DNA from: Mesorhizobium sp.
Lineage (GTDB): Bacteria > Pseudomonadota > Alphaproteobacteria > Rhizobiales > Rhizobiaceae
Reading direction: 5' to 3'
Assembly (NCBI GenBank): GCA_004017275.1
Contig: SAKE01000003.1
Span: 186,001 to 250,000 of the forward strand
Length of the DNA: 64,000 nt
The notes beneath the pieces are model-generated. The model was given only the letters and a program-made list of their open reading frames with translations. It had not been told where the DNA came from and searched no databases. A program made the translations under genes and the position numbers. Shown piece by piece: positions 1-7,019 of this stretch (the first letter of the stretch is position 1; each line of letters opens with the position of its first letter).

Positions 1-120
1 GACGATATGGCCACGGCGGTTTTCGCCGTCGCCGAGGCAAAAGCCCACGTGGCCGCCTTTGCGAGCGCTGGGCCGATTCACGAGGCCGGAACGATCGGTG
101 CGCCACGGCGGGCACGATAG
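1..120 (+). CDS. Possible C-terminal fragment of a gene entering from the left edge
   Basis: Frame 1 is open from the first base to a TAG at 118-120. It encodes about 39 residues beginning DDMATAVFAVAEAKAHVAAF, a helical, alanine-rich stretch with mostly G or C at third codon positions. That is what the tail of a real high-GC gene would look like, and it would overlap the end of the AraC gene on the other strand by about 43 bases. All three plus-strand frames are open here, so the reading is weak. I cannot name the family. If it is not coding, the first 77 bases are simply the 3' flank of the AraC gene. Confidence 0.3.
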   Translation, partial: DDMATAVFAVAEAKAHVAAFASAGPIHEAGTIGAPRRAR

Positions 121-920
121 TGACCGGGCGTCTCACCCATCACACGCCGGAACCGGCGATTGAACGTCGACAGATCGTTGAAGCCGGCCTCGAAGGCGAT
201 CGCCGAGACCGCATCGTCCGACATGCGCAGCCGCACCGCCGCCCTATGCAGCCGCGTCTTGAGCAGGAATTGATAAGGCGTCATGCCCGCGACCTGCCGG
301 AAGATGCGCAGGAAATGATACGGGCTGGTCGCAGTCTCATCGGCGAGCTCGGTGAGCGAGACCGGCCCGTCGGCATCCAGTTCGATCCGCCGCACGGCCT
401 CGGCCACCCGCTTCTGATCGCGACGGCTCGGCGCGCGCCTGACATGCGTAGCGCCAGAGACCGTGCCCACGGCAGCACCGGCCATGCGCAGGGAAAGTTC
501 CTCGAAGGCGCCGTTGTCGGCCATGTCGCGCGCGGTTTCCGCCTCGGCCAGCAGTGGCGCCAGGACCGGCAAAGGCGGCAGCCGCGGCGCTGCGAAGGCC
601 AGTTTCCTGGCGCCGGGCACGCCAGCCACGATCCGTTCCATGTAGGCCGGCCCGAAATGGAACGAGAGGCAACGATCGCCGCTGCCATGTTCGTGCCCGC
701 ATTCGTAACATGTGCCGGGATTGCCAAGCAGGAGCGCGCCGGGTGCCAGCATCGCCGTTCCTTGTTGGGTGCGGTAGCGGAACGTCCCGCTGGTGACCGC
801 GGCAACGCAGAAATCCTGATGCGCTTCTTCGAACGGCCGATCGTCGGAGCCGGCCGTGCAGATCACGTCCGTTACATGCCAGCCGGCTCCAGATGCGAGA
901 CTATGCGTGATCGTCGTCAT
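78..920 (-). CDS. AraC family transcriptional regulator
   Basis: A 280-residue regulator. Roughly residues 1-150 form an AraC-type ligand-binding region, with an unusual Cys/His-rich stretch (CYECGHEHGSGDRC) that could bind metal, though this is only an inference. Residues about 175-270 form the paired helix-turn-helix domain, recognisable from LTELADETATSPYHFLRIF and the second-helix signature FNDLSTFNRRFRRVMGETP. Length is normal for the family. It is divergent from the small protein gene starting at 1006, with 85 bases between the two starts, so that gene is the most likely target. The inducer is unknown. No other operon partner is visible before the window edge. Confidence 0.85.
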   Translation of the reverse strand: MTTITHSLASGAGWHVTDVICTAGSDDRPFEEAHQDFCVAAVTSGTFRYRTQQGTAMLAPGALLLGNPGTCYECGHEHGSGDRCLSFHFGPAYMERIVAGVPGARKLAFAAPRLPPLPVLAPLLAEAETARDMADNGAFEELSLRMAGAAVGTVSGATHVRRAPSRRDQKRVAEAVRRIELDADGPVSLTELADETATSPYHFLRIFRQVAGMTPYQFLLKTRLHRAAVRLRMSDDAVSAIAFEAGFNDLSTFNRRFRRVMGETPGHYRARRGAPIVPAS

Positions 921-1005
921 GGCCGAAATATAGCAATTTTTCCCAAGCCCAGAACCCCGTCACCGCCTACTCTTCACGGTCTCCTGACAAGAAGAGACCA
1001 CAACC

Positions 1006-1536
1006 ATGTTCGACCAATCTTCGTTTGCCGAAGCTCTGCACAGCCCCGGTTCCATCGACGGGCTCTCTGAAAAGCTGAACCTCTACGGGCGCTTCGTCGG
1101 CGCCTGGACTTTCGACGCCTCGCGCCATCTCGAGGACGGCACGGTGCTGACCGGTCGTGGTGAGGTGCATTTCGGCTGGGTGCTCGAAGGCCGGGCGATC
1201 CAGGACGTCTGGATCCTGCCCGCGCGGGACGCTGGACCCCAGCCTTCGCTCGGCAAATGGACTTTTTATGGCACGACGCTGCGCGTCTATGATCCCGGGG
1301 CGGATGCCTGGCACGTCTTCTGGAGCGATCCGCGCAACCAGTATTTTAGCCGCCAGCTCGGCCGTGCTGAGGGCGACACGATCGTGCAAGTGGGCGCCGA
1401 TGGCACCGGCAGTTCGGTGCGCTGGAGCTTTTCTCGCATCACCGAGAATTCCTTCCGCTGGCTTGGCGAGCGCTCGCTCGATAATGGCGCGACATGGCGG
1501 CTGGAGGTCGAGTTCCTGGCACGCCGAGCAGTTTGA
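1006..1536 (+). CDS. Conserved hypothetical protein, lipocalin-like fold likely
   Basis: A 176-residue soluble protein without signal peptide or membrane segment. Motifs such as LYGRFVGAWTFDA near the start, GRGEVHFGWVLEGRAIQDVW and YDPGADAWHVFW resemble small beta-barrel proteins of the DUF1579/heme-binding-like class, in which a compact barrel holds a small ligand. This assignment is from the pattern of alternating aromatic and charged residues and is tentative. It is transcribed divergently from the AraC regulator at 78-920, which probably controls it. ATG at 1006 follows AAGAAGAGA, a weak ribosome-binding site. No catalytic residues can be named. Confidence 0.7.
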   Translation: MFDQSSFAEALHSPGSIDGLSEKLNLYGRFVGAWTFDASRHLEDGTVLTGRGEVHFGWVLEGRAIQDVWILPARDAGPQPSLGKWTFYGTTLRVYDPGADAWHVFWSDPRNQYFSRQLGRAEGDTIVQVGADGTGSSVRWSFSRITENSFRWLGERSLDNGATWRLEVEFLARRAV

Positions 1537-1582
1537 TCACCGAGGAATGCAGCAGCCCAGAATAAAGCGTCGCGATCCTTCG

Positions 1583-1616
1583 CGCCCCCCTCTGTCCTGC
1601 CGGACAGAGGGGGCGC
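1583..1616. repeat. Long intergenic palindrome
   Basis: An inverted repeat with a 12-bp perfect core (CCCCCTCTGTCC, 4-base loop, GGACAGAGGGGG), extended by about 3 bp beyond a single bulged C. It lies between the hypothetical gene ending at 1536 and marC at 1738. Neither strand has a T-run directly after it, so it is a poor intrinsic terminator. It looks more like a dispersed REP/RIME-type palindrome, of the sort seen between rhizobial genes. Confidence 0.6.
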
Positions 1617-1737
1617 TGTCCCACCGACATCAAGAATTCTAGTCACACGAAACCACTTTCCCGCTGACAGTTCCCACCGACCGGGCTTTACTCTACCAAT
1701 ATGCTGGTACGGGCTCGGCCCGGCGGGAGGGTCAGCG

Positions 1738-2367
1738 ATGCCGAGTTTCGACAGCCTGTTCAATGCCTTCGTCACCATTCTCGTGACCATCGACCCGCCC
1801 GGCCTGGCGCCGCTGTTCCTTGCCGTGACACGAGGCATGAACCGCGAAGAGCGCCAGCAAGTTTCCGTCCGCGCCTCGATCATCGGCTTCCTGGTGATGG
1901 CGCTGTTTGCGGTCGCCGGAGCCTCGATCCTTTCGGTGTTCGGCATCACGCTGCCGGCCTTCCGTGTCGCCGGCGGCTTCCTGCTGTTCTTCATCGCCTT
2001 CGAAATGGTGTTCGAGCGCCGGCAGGACCGCAAGGAGAAGATCGGCGACGTCGCCATCACCAAGGACATGATCCACAACATCGCCGCCTTCCCGCTGGCG
2101 ATCCCGCTGATCGCCGGCCCTGGCGCAATCTCGGCGACGGTGCTGCTGTCCGGCTCGTTTGAAGGCTTCGCGGCTCAGGCGGCCCTGGTTGGCATCATCT
2201 TCGTCTGCCTCGCCATCACCTATCTGGTGTTCGTGCTGTCGGAACGCATCGACCGCATCCTCGGCCAGACCGGCCGCTCGATCCTGACCCGGCTGCTCGG
2301 CGTCATCCTGGCGGCATTGGCCGTGCAGTTCGTGGCGGATGGCATCAAGGCGCTGATGGTGGGGTAG
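1738..2367 (+). CDS. MarC family integral membrane protein
   Basis: A 209-residue membrane protein with about six hydrophobic segments, matching the MarC/UPF0056 family in length and sequence (TIDPPGLAPLFLAVTRGMN near residue 20, LIAGPGAISATVLL near residue 125). The family was once linked to multiple antibiotic resistance, but that link was withdrawn, and no transport activity is established. The ATG at 1738 has a good ribosome-binding site, GGGAGG at 1725-1730, which fixes the start. It stands alone: the upstream gene is about 200 bases away across a palindrome, and the downstream gene is convergent. Confidence 0.9.
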   Translation: MPSFDSLFNAFVTILVTIDPPGLAPLFLAVTRGMNREERQQVSVRASIIGFLVMALFAVAGASILSVFGITLPAFRVAGGFLLFFIAFEMVFERRQDRKEKIGDVAITKDMIHNIAAFPLAIPLIAGPGAISATVLLSGSFEGFAAQAALVGIIFVCLAITYLVFVLSERIDRILGQTGRSILTRLLGVILAALAVQFVADGIKALMVG

Positions 2368-2392
2368 GGCGACCAGGGCAGCCGAGCCGGCC

Positions 2393-2818
2393 CTACTTAA
2401 CCGTGGTGTCGATGACCTCGAAATCGTGCGTAATGGTAGCCGTCTTGGCCAGCATGGCGGAAGCGGAACAGTATTTCTCGATCGAAAGGTCTATCGCGCG
2501 TTTCACCTTGTCGCTGGAGAGCGCCCTGCCCTTAACGACGAAATGCATATGGATACGGGTGAACACTCTCGGCTCGGTTTCGGCCCGGTCTGCGTCGAGC
2601 TCGACGACACAGTCCTCGACCGCCTCACGGCCTTTTTCGAGGATGTGCACCACGTCATAGGCCGAACAGCCGCCGGTGCCGATCAGCACCAGTTCCATCG
2701 GGCTCGGCCCCGGCGTCTTGCCTTCCGGTCCGGGTGCGGTTCCGAGCACGACCTTGTGACCGCTGCCGGACTCGCCGACGAAGGTGCGCTCCTCGACCCA
2801 TTTTACACGTGCTTTCAC
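2393..2818 (-). CDS. OsmC/YhfA family protein, thiol peroxidase-like
   Basis: A 141-residue OsmC-family protein of the YhfA branch. The family reduces organic hydroperoxides using two cysteines, and both are present: C51 in TGGCSAYD and C117 in EKYCSASAML. The reading frame is open further upstream, but I place the start at a GTG (2818). It is preceded by GGAAGGAA on the minus strand, and the protein from there on matches the family. The longer upstream reading would overlap the DUF2306 gene with non-family sequence. It follows ssb and the DUF2306 gene on the same strand with a gap of about 50 bases, so co-transcription is possible. Confidence 0.85.
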   Translation of the reverse strand: MKARVKWVEERTFVGESGSGHKVVLGTAPGPEGKTPGPSPMELVLIGTGGCSAYDVVHILEKGREAVEDCVVELDADRAETEPRVFTRIHMHFVVKGRALSSDKVKRAIDLSIEKYCSASAMLAKTATITHDFEVIDTTVK

Positions 2819-2867
2819 CTGATATTTCCTTCCACTTGGGGGCATCCGCCTCTGGAACCGGACGGGA

Positions 2868-3281
2868 TTACGGCCTGGCTCGCGCGACGCCAAAGACGAC
2901 GTCGTGCATGACCCTGCCGGGCAGCAGCGTGAAGATGCCGGCGCCGACCAGCGCGAAAACATAGAGCGCAATCATCACCTTGCTGTGCCTGGCGACACAG
3001 TGATTGTGGGCATGCCACACCGCCAGCGGCACGGTGACCAGCACCAGGATCGACAGGAGATGGATCGGGCTGAAAGGGCCGATGAGGCGGATCTGATGAA
3101 TCCAGAAACTCGAGACCGCGATGACCAGCATCAGCCCGGCCCAGACATAGCCAGCGATGCGATGACGCGGCGTTCCCTTCGGCAGTGCCAGCTGGGTGGC
3201 CCCTATCGCCAGTGCGGCAAAAGCCGCAAAGGCATGCCAGGGTATCGGAGAAGGTGCGGCAAGCAGCGGGTCCAGCGACAT
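2868..3281 (-). CDS. DUF2306 family membrane protein
   Basis: A 137-residue protein with four predicted membrane spans, matching the small DUF2306 membrane family. Recognisable features are HAFAAFAALAIGATQL at the start, GTPRHRIAGYVWA near residue 38, the SFWIH motif near residue 58 and the late HAHNH motif. Histidines placed at membrane edges suggest heme or metal contact in related families, but no function is established. It lies 45 bases downstream of ssb and about 50 bases upstream of the OsmC gene, all on the minus strand. Confidence 0.8.
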   Translation of the reverse strand: MSLDPLLAAPSPIPWHAFAAFAALAIGATQLALPKGTPRHRIAGYVWAGLMLVIAVSSFWIHQIRLIGPFSPIHLLSILVLVTVPLAVWHAHNHCVARHSKVMIALYVFALVGAGIFTLLPGRVMHDVVFGVARARP

Positions 3282-3326
3282 TGCTCCCTCTCCGGTCGTT
3301 GCGCCCCTCGCTACAATCGATTGTCC

Positions 3327-3851
3327 TCAGAACGGGATTTCGTCGTCCAGTTCGCGCGACGAGCCGCCGCCACCGCCGCCCCTCGGCGCGTTGCCGCCGC
3401 CACCGCGATTGAAGCCTTCGCTCGGGCTGGACTGGCCGAAATCGGAACCACGGCTGCTGCCACCGGTATAGCCGCCGACCTGGCCGCCTTCACCTTGCCC
3501 GCGCGCGTCGAGCATCTGCAGCTCGCCGCGGAATTTCTGCAGCACGACTTCCGTCGTGTACTTGTCGGCGCCGGTCTGATCCTGCCATTTGCGCGTCTGC
3601 AGCTGGCCCTCGACATAGACCTTCATGCCCTTCTTCAGATACTGCTCCGCCACCTTGGCGATGCCCTCATTGAAGATGACGACGTTGTGCCACTCGGTCT
3701 TTTCCTTGCGCTCCCCGGAATTCTTGTCGCGCCAGCTTTCCGACGTCGCAATGCGGATGTTGACGACCGGCTCGCCCGAATTCAGGCGACGGATTTCCGG
3801 GTCCGCACCGAGGTTGCCGACCAGAATGACCTTGTTGACGCTACCCGCCAT
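3327..3851 (-). CDS. ssb: Single-stranded DNA-binding protein
   Basis: A 174-residue SSB that coats single-stranded DNA in replication, recombination and repair. The OB-fold covers about residues 1-115 (starting [21 protein letters not shown], with [22 protein letters not shown]). It is followed by a glycine-rich disordered linker, and it ends in the acidic tip DDEIPF that recruits partner proteins. Everything expected of a bacterial SSB is present. About 100 bases upstream lies a LexA-type site (3953-3967). ssb faces away from uvrA, which starts at 7020. In many bacteria these two genes share a short divergent promoter region, but here about 3.1 kb of other genes separates them. Confidence 0.97.
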   Translation of the reverse strand: MAGSVNKVILVGNLGADPEIRRLNSGEPVVNIRIATSESWRDKNSGERKEKTEWHNVVIFNEGIAKVAEQYLKKGMKVYVEGQLQTRKWQDQTGADKYTTEVVLQKFRGELQMLDARGQGEGGQVGGYTGGSSRGSDFGQSSPSEGFNRGGGGNAPRGGGGGGSSRELDDEIPF

Positions 3852-3952
3852 GATATTTCTCCGCGCTCATCCGAAACAAATTTTTGTCGCAGCACCTTAC
3901 AGGCTGCGGACAATCGCCGCCTGCCAAGGCTGGCTTTTCCCACAAACTTTTT

Positions 3953-3967
3953 GTTCCCTTTTCGTTC
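3953..3967 (-). promoter_or_regulatory. SOS box (LexA operator) of ssb
   Basis: On the plus strand the sequence is GTTC-CCTTTTC-GTTC, a direct repeat of GTTC with a 7-base spacer (GAAC-N7-GAAC read towards ssb). This is the known LexA recognition pattern of alphaproteobacteria. It sits about 101 bases upstream of the ssb start, where a promoter operator is expected. Together with the uvrA box it argues for damage-inducible expression. Confidence 0.8.
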
Positions 3968-4065
3968 TAAGGCGGAAGGGCCGTTCTGTCAATGTTTGTC
4001 AGCAAGAGGTAGTGTTCCGGTTTGAAATTTCCATGAAATCGGGGAATGGGTCGGGGGGCAATCAA

Positions 4066-4455
4066 ATGAAGTCCGTCGCACATGAGGACCAGCAGCGCGA
4101 ACAATGGCGAGCAGGTGTGGAAACGCGTATGCATGTATCGGCCAGCAACGGTGCGTCGCAACTTTGCATATTTGAGCAATGGGTCGAGCCCACGGTCGGC
4201 GCCCCAACGCATTGGCATCCTGTCGAGGAAGTGCTGACCGTTATCGCTGGCAGGGCCGAGATGCGGATCGACGATGAGCGCGACGTCCTGACATCGGGCC
4301 AGTCTCTCGTTGTTCCCGCGAACAGGAAACACGGGTTCAAGAACGTCGGCACCGGGACGCTTCACATCCATGCCGTGCTTGCGTCGCCAATCTTCGAGGC
4401 GACGTTTAACGGACCTGCCGGGGCAGTGAGGCGCTGGCTTCCGACAGTCTCGTAA
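4066..4455 (+). CDS. Small cupin-domain protein
   Basis: A 129-residue single-domain cupin. The first cupin motif reads PTHWHPVEEVLTVIAGRAEM, with H49, H51 and E55 as likely metal ligands, and the second contains H89 in PANRKHGFKNVG. Such proteins bind a divalent metal and may be sugar or small-molecule enzymes or sensors; the substrate cannot be read from sequence. The ATG at 4066 is preceded by GGGGGG. Another in-frame ATG at 4033 has a poorer ribosome-binding site. It is the first gene of the block that separates ssb from uvrA, and ends 44 bases before the ArsR gene. Confidence 0.75.
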   Translation: MKSVAHEDQQREQWRAGVETRMHVSASNGASQLCIFEQWVEPTVGAPTHWHPVEEVLTVIAGRAEMRIDDERDVLTSGQSLVVPANRKHGFKNVGTGTLHIHAVLASPIFEATFNGPAGAVRRWLPTVS

Positions 4456-4499
4456 AACAGCGCTTGCCAAATCAATAAGTATCGACTTATGCTTTCACC

Positions 4500-4814
4500 A
4501 TGATCGAAGCAGAGATTTTTCGCGCTCTTGCCGACCCGACGCGCCGCGCCGTCTTTGAGCGGCTCGCCGCCGGCGAGATGAGCGTATCGGAATTGCGCAC
4601 CGGGATGACGGTATCGCAGCCGGCCGTGTCGCAGCATTTGGCCGTCCTGCGTGGCGCCGGCCTGGTGGTCGAGCGCCGCGCGGGCCGCAATGCCTTTTAC
4701 CGTGCCGATCCGCAAGGGCTCGCCCCCTTGCTTTCCTGGATCGAACGCTACCGGACCTTCTGGCCGGATCGCATCGAAAGGCTGAAGACGGTTTTGAAGG
4801 ACATGGACCAATGA
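4500..4814 (+). CDS. ArsR family transcriptional regulator
   Basis: A 104-residue winged-helix repressor of the ArsR type. The start IFRALADPTRRAVFERLA and the recognition helix VSQPAVSQHLAVLRGAGLV are typical. There is no CxC metal-binding motif, so it is not a classical arsenic or metal sensor. It belongs to the group commonly paired with SRPBCC/AHSA1 proteins. Its end overlaps the start of the AHSA1 gene by four bases, which shows translational coupling, and clpP follows 24 bases after that. It probably controls its own operon. The signal sensed is unknown. Confidence 0.88.
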   Translation: MIEAEIFRALADPTRRAVFERLAAGEMSVSELRTGMTVSQPAVSQHLAVLRGAGLVVERRAGRNAFYRADPQGLAPLLSWIERYRTFWPDRIERLKTVLKDMDQ

Positions 4815-5305
4815 AGGACAGGGGATCAATGGCCGACGACAGCCATCACGAAGTCTCTCCGGACGCGATCGAGTTCGAGTACGACCTGGTCGAACCGCCG
4901 GAAAAGGTATGGCGGGCCTTGACCGTACCGGAGCTGCTCGCCGCCTGGATGATGCCCAATAACATCAGCCCCGAGATCGGCAACCGTTTTGCCTTCGCTG
5001 GGCCGGACACGCCGATCGAATGCGAAATCCTCGACGCCGAACCCGAGAAGCTGCTGCGCTATTCCTGGCGGGAGCAGCCGGGCGACGCCGCGCGGCAGGA
5101 TCCGCTCGACAGTACCGTCACCTTCACGCTTGCCCGCACCGTTTCCGGCGGCACACATCTGCGCATCGTCCATGACGGCTTTGCCCGCAAGGCCATGCCT
5201 GCCGTCGCCATGGCAGGCGCCGGCTGCCGGCTTTCGCTCGATGCAAACAGGTCACCTAAGCCAATCGCCGCAAACACGCCTCGCCTCCTGTTGCGCGCGG
5301 CCTGA
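4811..5305 (+). CDS. SRPBCC/AHSA1 family protein
   Basis: A 164-residue START-like (SRPBCC) protein of the Hsp90-ATPase-activator homologue group. Family features are YDLVEPPEKVWRALTVPELLAAWM near residues 25-48, EPEKLLRYSWRE near residue 80, and the late THLRIVHDGFA. The fold makes a hydrophobic cavity for a small ligand; in bacteria the role is mostly unknown and no Hsp90 link should be assumed. It overlaps the ArsR gene by four bases, the normal arrangement for ArsR-AHSA1 pairs. A second in-frame ATG lies at codon 7. Downstream, clpP begins 24 bases later in the same direction. Confidence 0.85.
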   Translation: MKDRGSMADDSHHEVSPDAIEFEYDLVEPPEKVWRALTVPELLAAWMMPNNISPEIGNRFAFAGPDTPIECEILDAEPEKLLRYSWREQPGDAARQDPLDSTVTFTLARTVSGGTHLRIVHDGFARKAMPAVAMAGAGCRLSLDANRSPKPIAANTPRLLLRAA

Positions 5306-5329
5306 AAACAAAACAGACGGAGAGACACA

Positions 5330-5935
5330 ATGAGCGGTGTTGCCAATCTGGTGCCGATGGTGATCGAGCAATCGAGCCGCGGCGAACGCGCCTTCGACAT
5401 CTTTTCGCGGCTGCTGCGCGAGCGCATCGTCTTCATCAATGGCGAGATCAACGACGACATCTCGGCGCTGGTCTGCGCGCAGCTTTTGTCGCTGGAATCG
5501 GACAATCCCGACAAGGAGATCTCGCTCTACATCAACTCGCCAGGCGGCGTGGTGACCAGCGGCTTCGCCATCTACGACACGATGCAATACATCAGCTGCC
5601 CGGTCTCGACCGTATGCATGGGCTTTGCCGCCTCGATGGCCTCGTTCCTGCTGATGGCGGGCACGCCGGGGCGTCGCATCTCGCTGCCGAACGCCACCAT
5701 CCTGCTGCATCAGCCGCTGGGCGGGTTCCAGGGCCAGGCCTCCGACATCCAGCGCCATGCCGAGCGCATCGGCCAGACGAAACGGCATATGACCGAACTT
5801 TACGCGCAGCATTGCGGCCGCACCTATCAAGAGGTCGAACGCACGCTGGACCGCGACCACTTCATGACGGCCCGCGAGGCCCAGGCCTGGGGCATCGTCG
5901 ACCACGTCTTCGACACGCGAAAGAAGGCGGCGTGA
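5330..5935 (+). CDS. clpP: ATP-dependent Clp protease proteolytic subunit (accessory copy)
   Basis: A 201-residue ClpP with the complete serine-protease triad: S102 in [12 protein letters not shown]127 in [11 protein letters not shown] and D176 in LDRDHFM. Some positions differ from housekeeping ClpP (GFAASMASF where GQAASMGAF is usual, ATILLHQP where VMIHQP is usual). No clpX, clpA or tig lies next to it. It therefore looks like one of the extra ClpP copies that rhizobia carry, not the main one next to clpX. It follows the ArsR-AHSA1 pair by 24 bases, with RBS GGAGAGA, and probably shares their transcript. It would need an unfoldase encoded elsewhere. Confidence 0.93.
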   Translation: MSGVANLVPMVIEQSSRGERAFDIFSRLLRERIVFINGEINDDISALVCAQLLSLESDNPDKEISLYINSPGGVVTSGFAIYDTMQYISCPVSTVCMGFAASMASFLLMAGTPGRRISLPNATILLHQPLGGFQGQASDIQRHAERIGQTKRHMTELYAQHCGRTYQEVERTLDRDHFMTAREAQAWGIVDHVFDTRKKAA

Positions 5936-6025
5936 GGCCAAGGCCAGGATCGGAGTCCGGCCGGTTGTCGAAGATTTGAGGAAGCCGGTCTGGTCCCGTT
6001 GCCGGCGCGTCACTATAGTCCTGGG

Positions 6026-6328
6026 ATGATCGACACGCATCCGTCCAGACCATTGCACCGCGCCATCGCCGTCGTGGTGCTCGCCTTGGCCGGCCTCGTG
6101 AGCGGCGCGGCACTCGCCGACGACAGCTCGGCACCGGCGCGGAAAGGCACCCTGCCCGGCGTGGCCGGCGACTATCGCATCGCCAAGCCGGCTCCCGAGC
6201 CCGAACCCGACAATGGATTCCCCAGCAACGGCAACGGCACGTTCAAGATCGGCGATACGGATGTCAGGATTTCCGGCAGCATCACCGTCGATGTCGGCGC
6301 CGGCGGGATCAAGCCTTCCAGCCGGTAG
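6026..6328 (+). CDS. Small secreted hypothetical protein
   Basis: About 100 residues, with a signal peptide (HRAIAVVVLALAGLVSGAALA, probably cut after ALA near residue 32) and a short mature part rich in Pro, Gly and Asp. The mature part ends in a beta-prone segment (TFKIGDTDVRISGSITVDVG). I do not recognise a family. The frame is open further up to a TTG at 5999, but the ATG at 6026 places the signal peptide normally. It is followed by a strong intrinsic terminator at 6354-6399. It may be the last gene of the ArsR-AHSA1-clpP transcript, 90 bases after clpP. Confidence 0.6.
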   Translation: MIDTHPSRPLHRAIAVVVLALAGLVSGAALADDSSAPARKGTLPGVAGDYRIAKPAPEPEPDNGFPSNGNGTFKIGDTDVRISGSITVDVGAGGIKPSSR

Positions 6329-6353
6329 GGTCCACCTGCCCAACCAACCGCAC

Positions 6354-6399
6354 ATAAAAACGGCCCCGCCGTGCTTTGCGCTACGGACGGGGCGTTTTT
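6354..6399 (+). terminator. Intrinsic terminator
   Basis: GCCCCGCCGT and ACGGaCGGGGC form a 10-bp stem with one bulged A and a 10-base loop, followed by GTTTTT. It closes the cupin/ArsR/clpP block on the plus strand and isolates it from uvrA. Confidence 0.85.
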
Positions 6400-6962
6400 G
6401 GATCTCAAACCCAATCTTGCCGGGAGTGTACTGCCGGCGTTTGATTTCGGATGCTTCGCGGCATTCAGCCGACGATCCGACTAGCGGTCTCTGATTTTTA
6501 CGGGATATGGCAGGTCACGGTTTGTCGGGTGGCGCAAACGCTAAACCCTGGCACTTATGCCTGCCACGGCTCCAGTGACAACTGGAACCCTAGGGGACAA
6601 TCCGGTGGCGTCATAGCTCCGCTCCTGTGTCCGTTGCGATTTTTGTCAATTCGAAGCGCAAATCGCAAATACCTGCGGCGTCTCGCAGGCCACCATTGGG
6701 TGGCGAGGCCATCGAAAGACGGCCGGCTTCGTTGACTTCCAGAGACTGCTCCCCTCAGCCGGTGGCGTCAACCATCAATAGCCGGTTACGGAAAAACGTG
6801 ATCGCTGGGAGGTTACGTACAGGTCAGTTTTTGCACAGCTTTGTCAGGAGCGTGTTCGGCCTTTGTTCTTTCCGCTTGCCCGTTCACGCGAAAGACGCTT
6901 AAACGCTTTTGTCGGGAATTGTGGCGTCTCTCGACGTGGCGGCAAAACTACCTACATAGGGG
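6400..6962. other. Long gene-free stretch upstream of uvrA
   Basis: About 560 bases without a convincing gene on either strand; the small open frames here lack good starts and recognisable sequence. It holds a 9-bp inverted repeat (TTGCGATTT at 6634-6642, AAATCGCAA at 6660-6668). Downstream of that is a short hairpin, CCTGCG-GCGTCT-CGCAGG (6671-6688), and near the uvrA end the SOS box at 6855-6869. The uvrA promoter must be in its last part. A small RNA in the middle is possible but unproven. Confidence 0.5.
6855..6869 (+). promoter_or_regulatory. SOS box (LexA operator) of uvrA
   Basis: GTTC-GGCCTTT-GTTC, a GTTC direct repeat with exactly 7 bases between, as in the alphaproteobacterial LexA consensus. 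It lies about 150 bases upstream of the chosen uvrA start. uvrA is a LexA target in rhizobia and many other bacteria, so the site agrees with expectation. Confidence 0.8.
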
Positions 6963-7019
6963 ATGGCCGGGAAAACCCGCCATTCCAGGAAATTCCAGAT
7001 TCTGAGGCGGCGACCGGCG

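Noticed and set aside
6549..6565. TGGCAC with CTGC downstream, resembling an RpoN promoter
   Set aside because: GG-to-GC spacing is 11 instead of 10 and the -12 part does not match TTGC.
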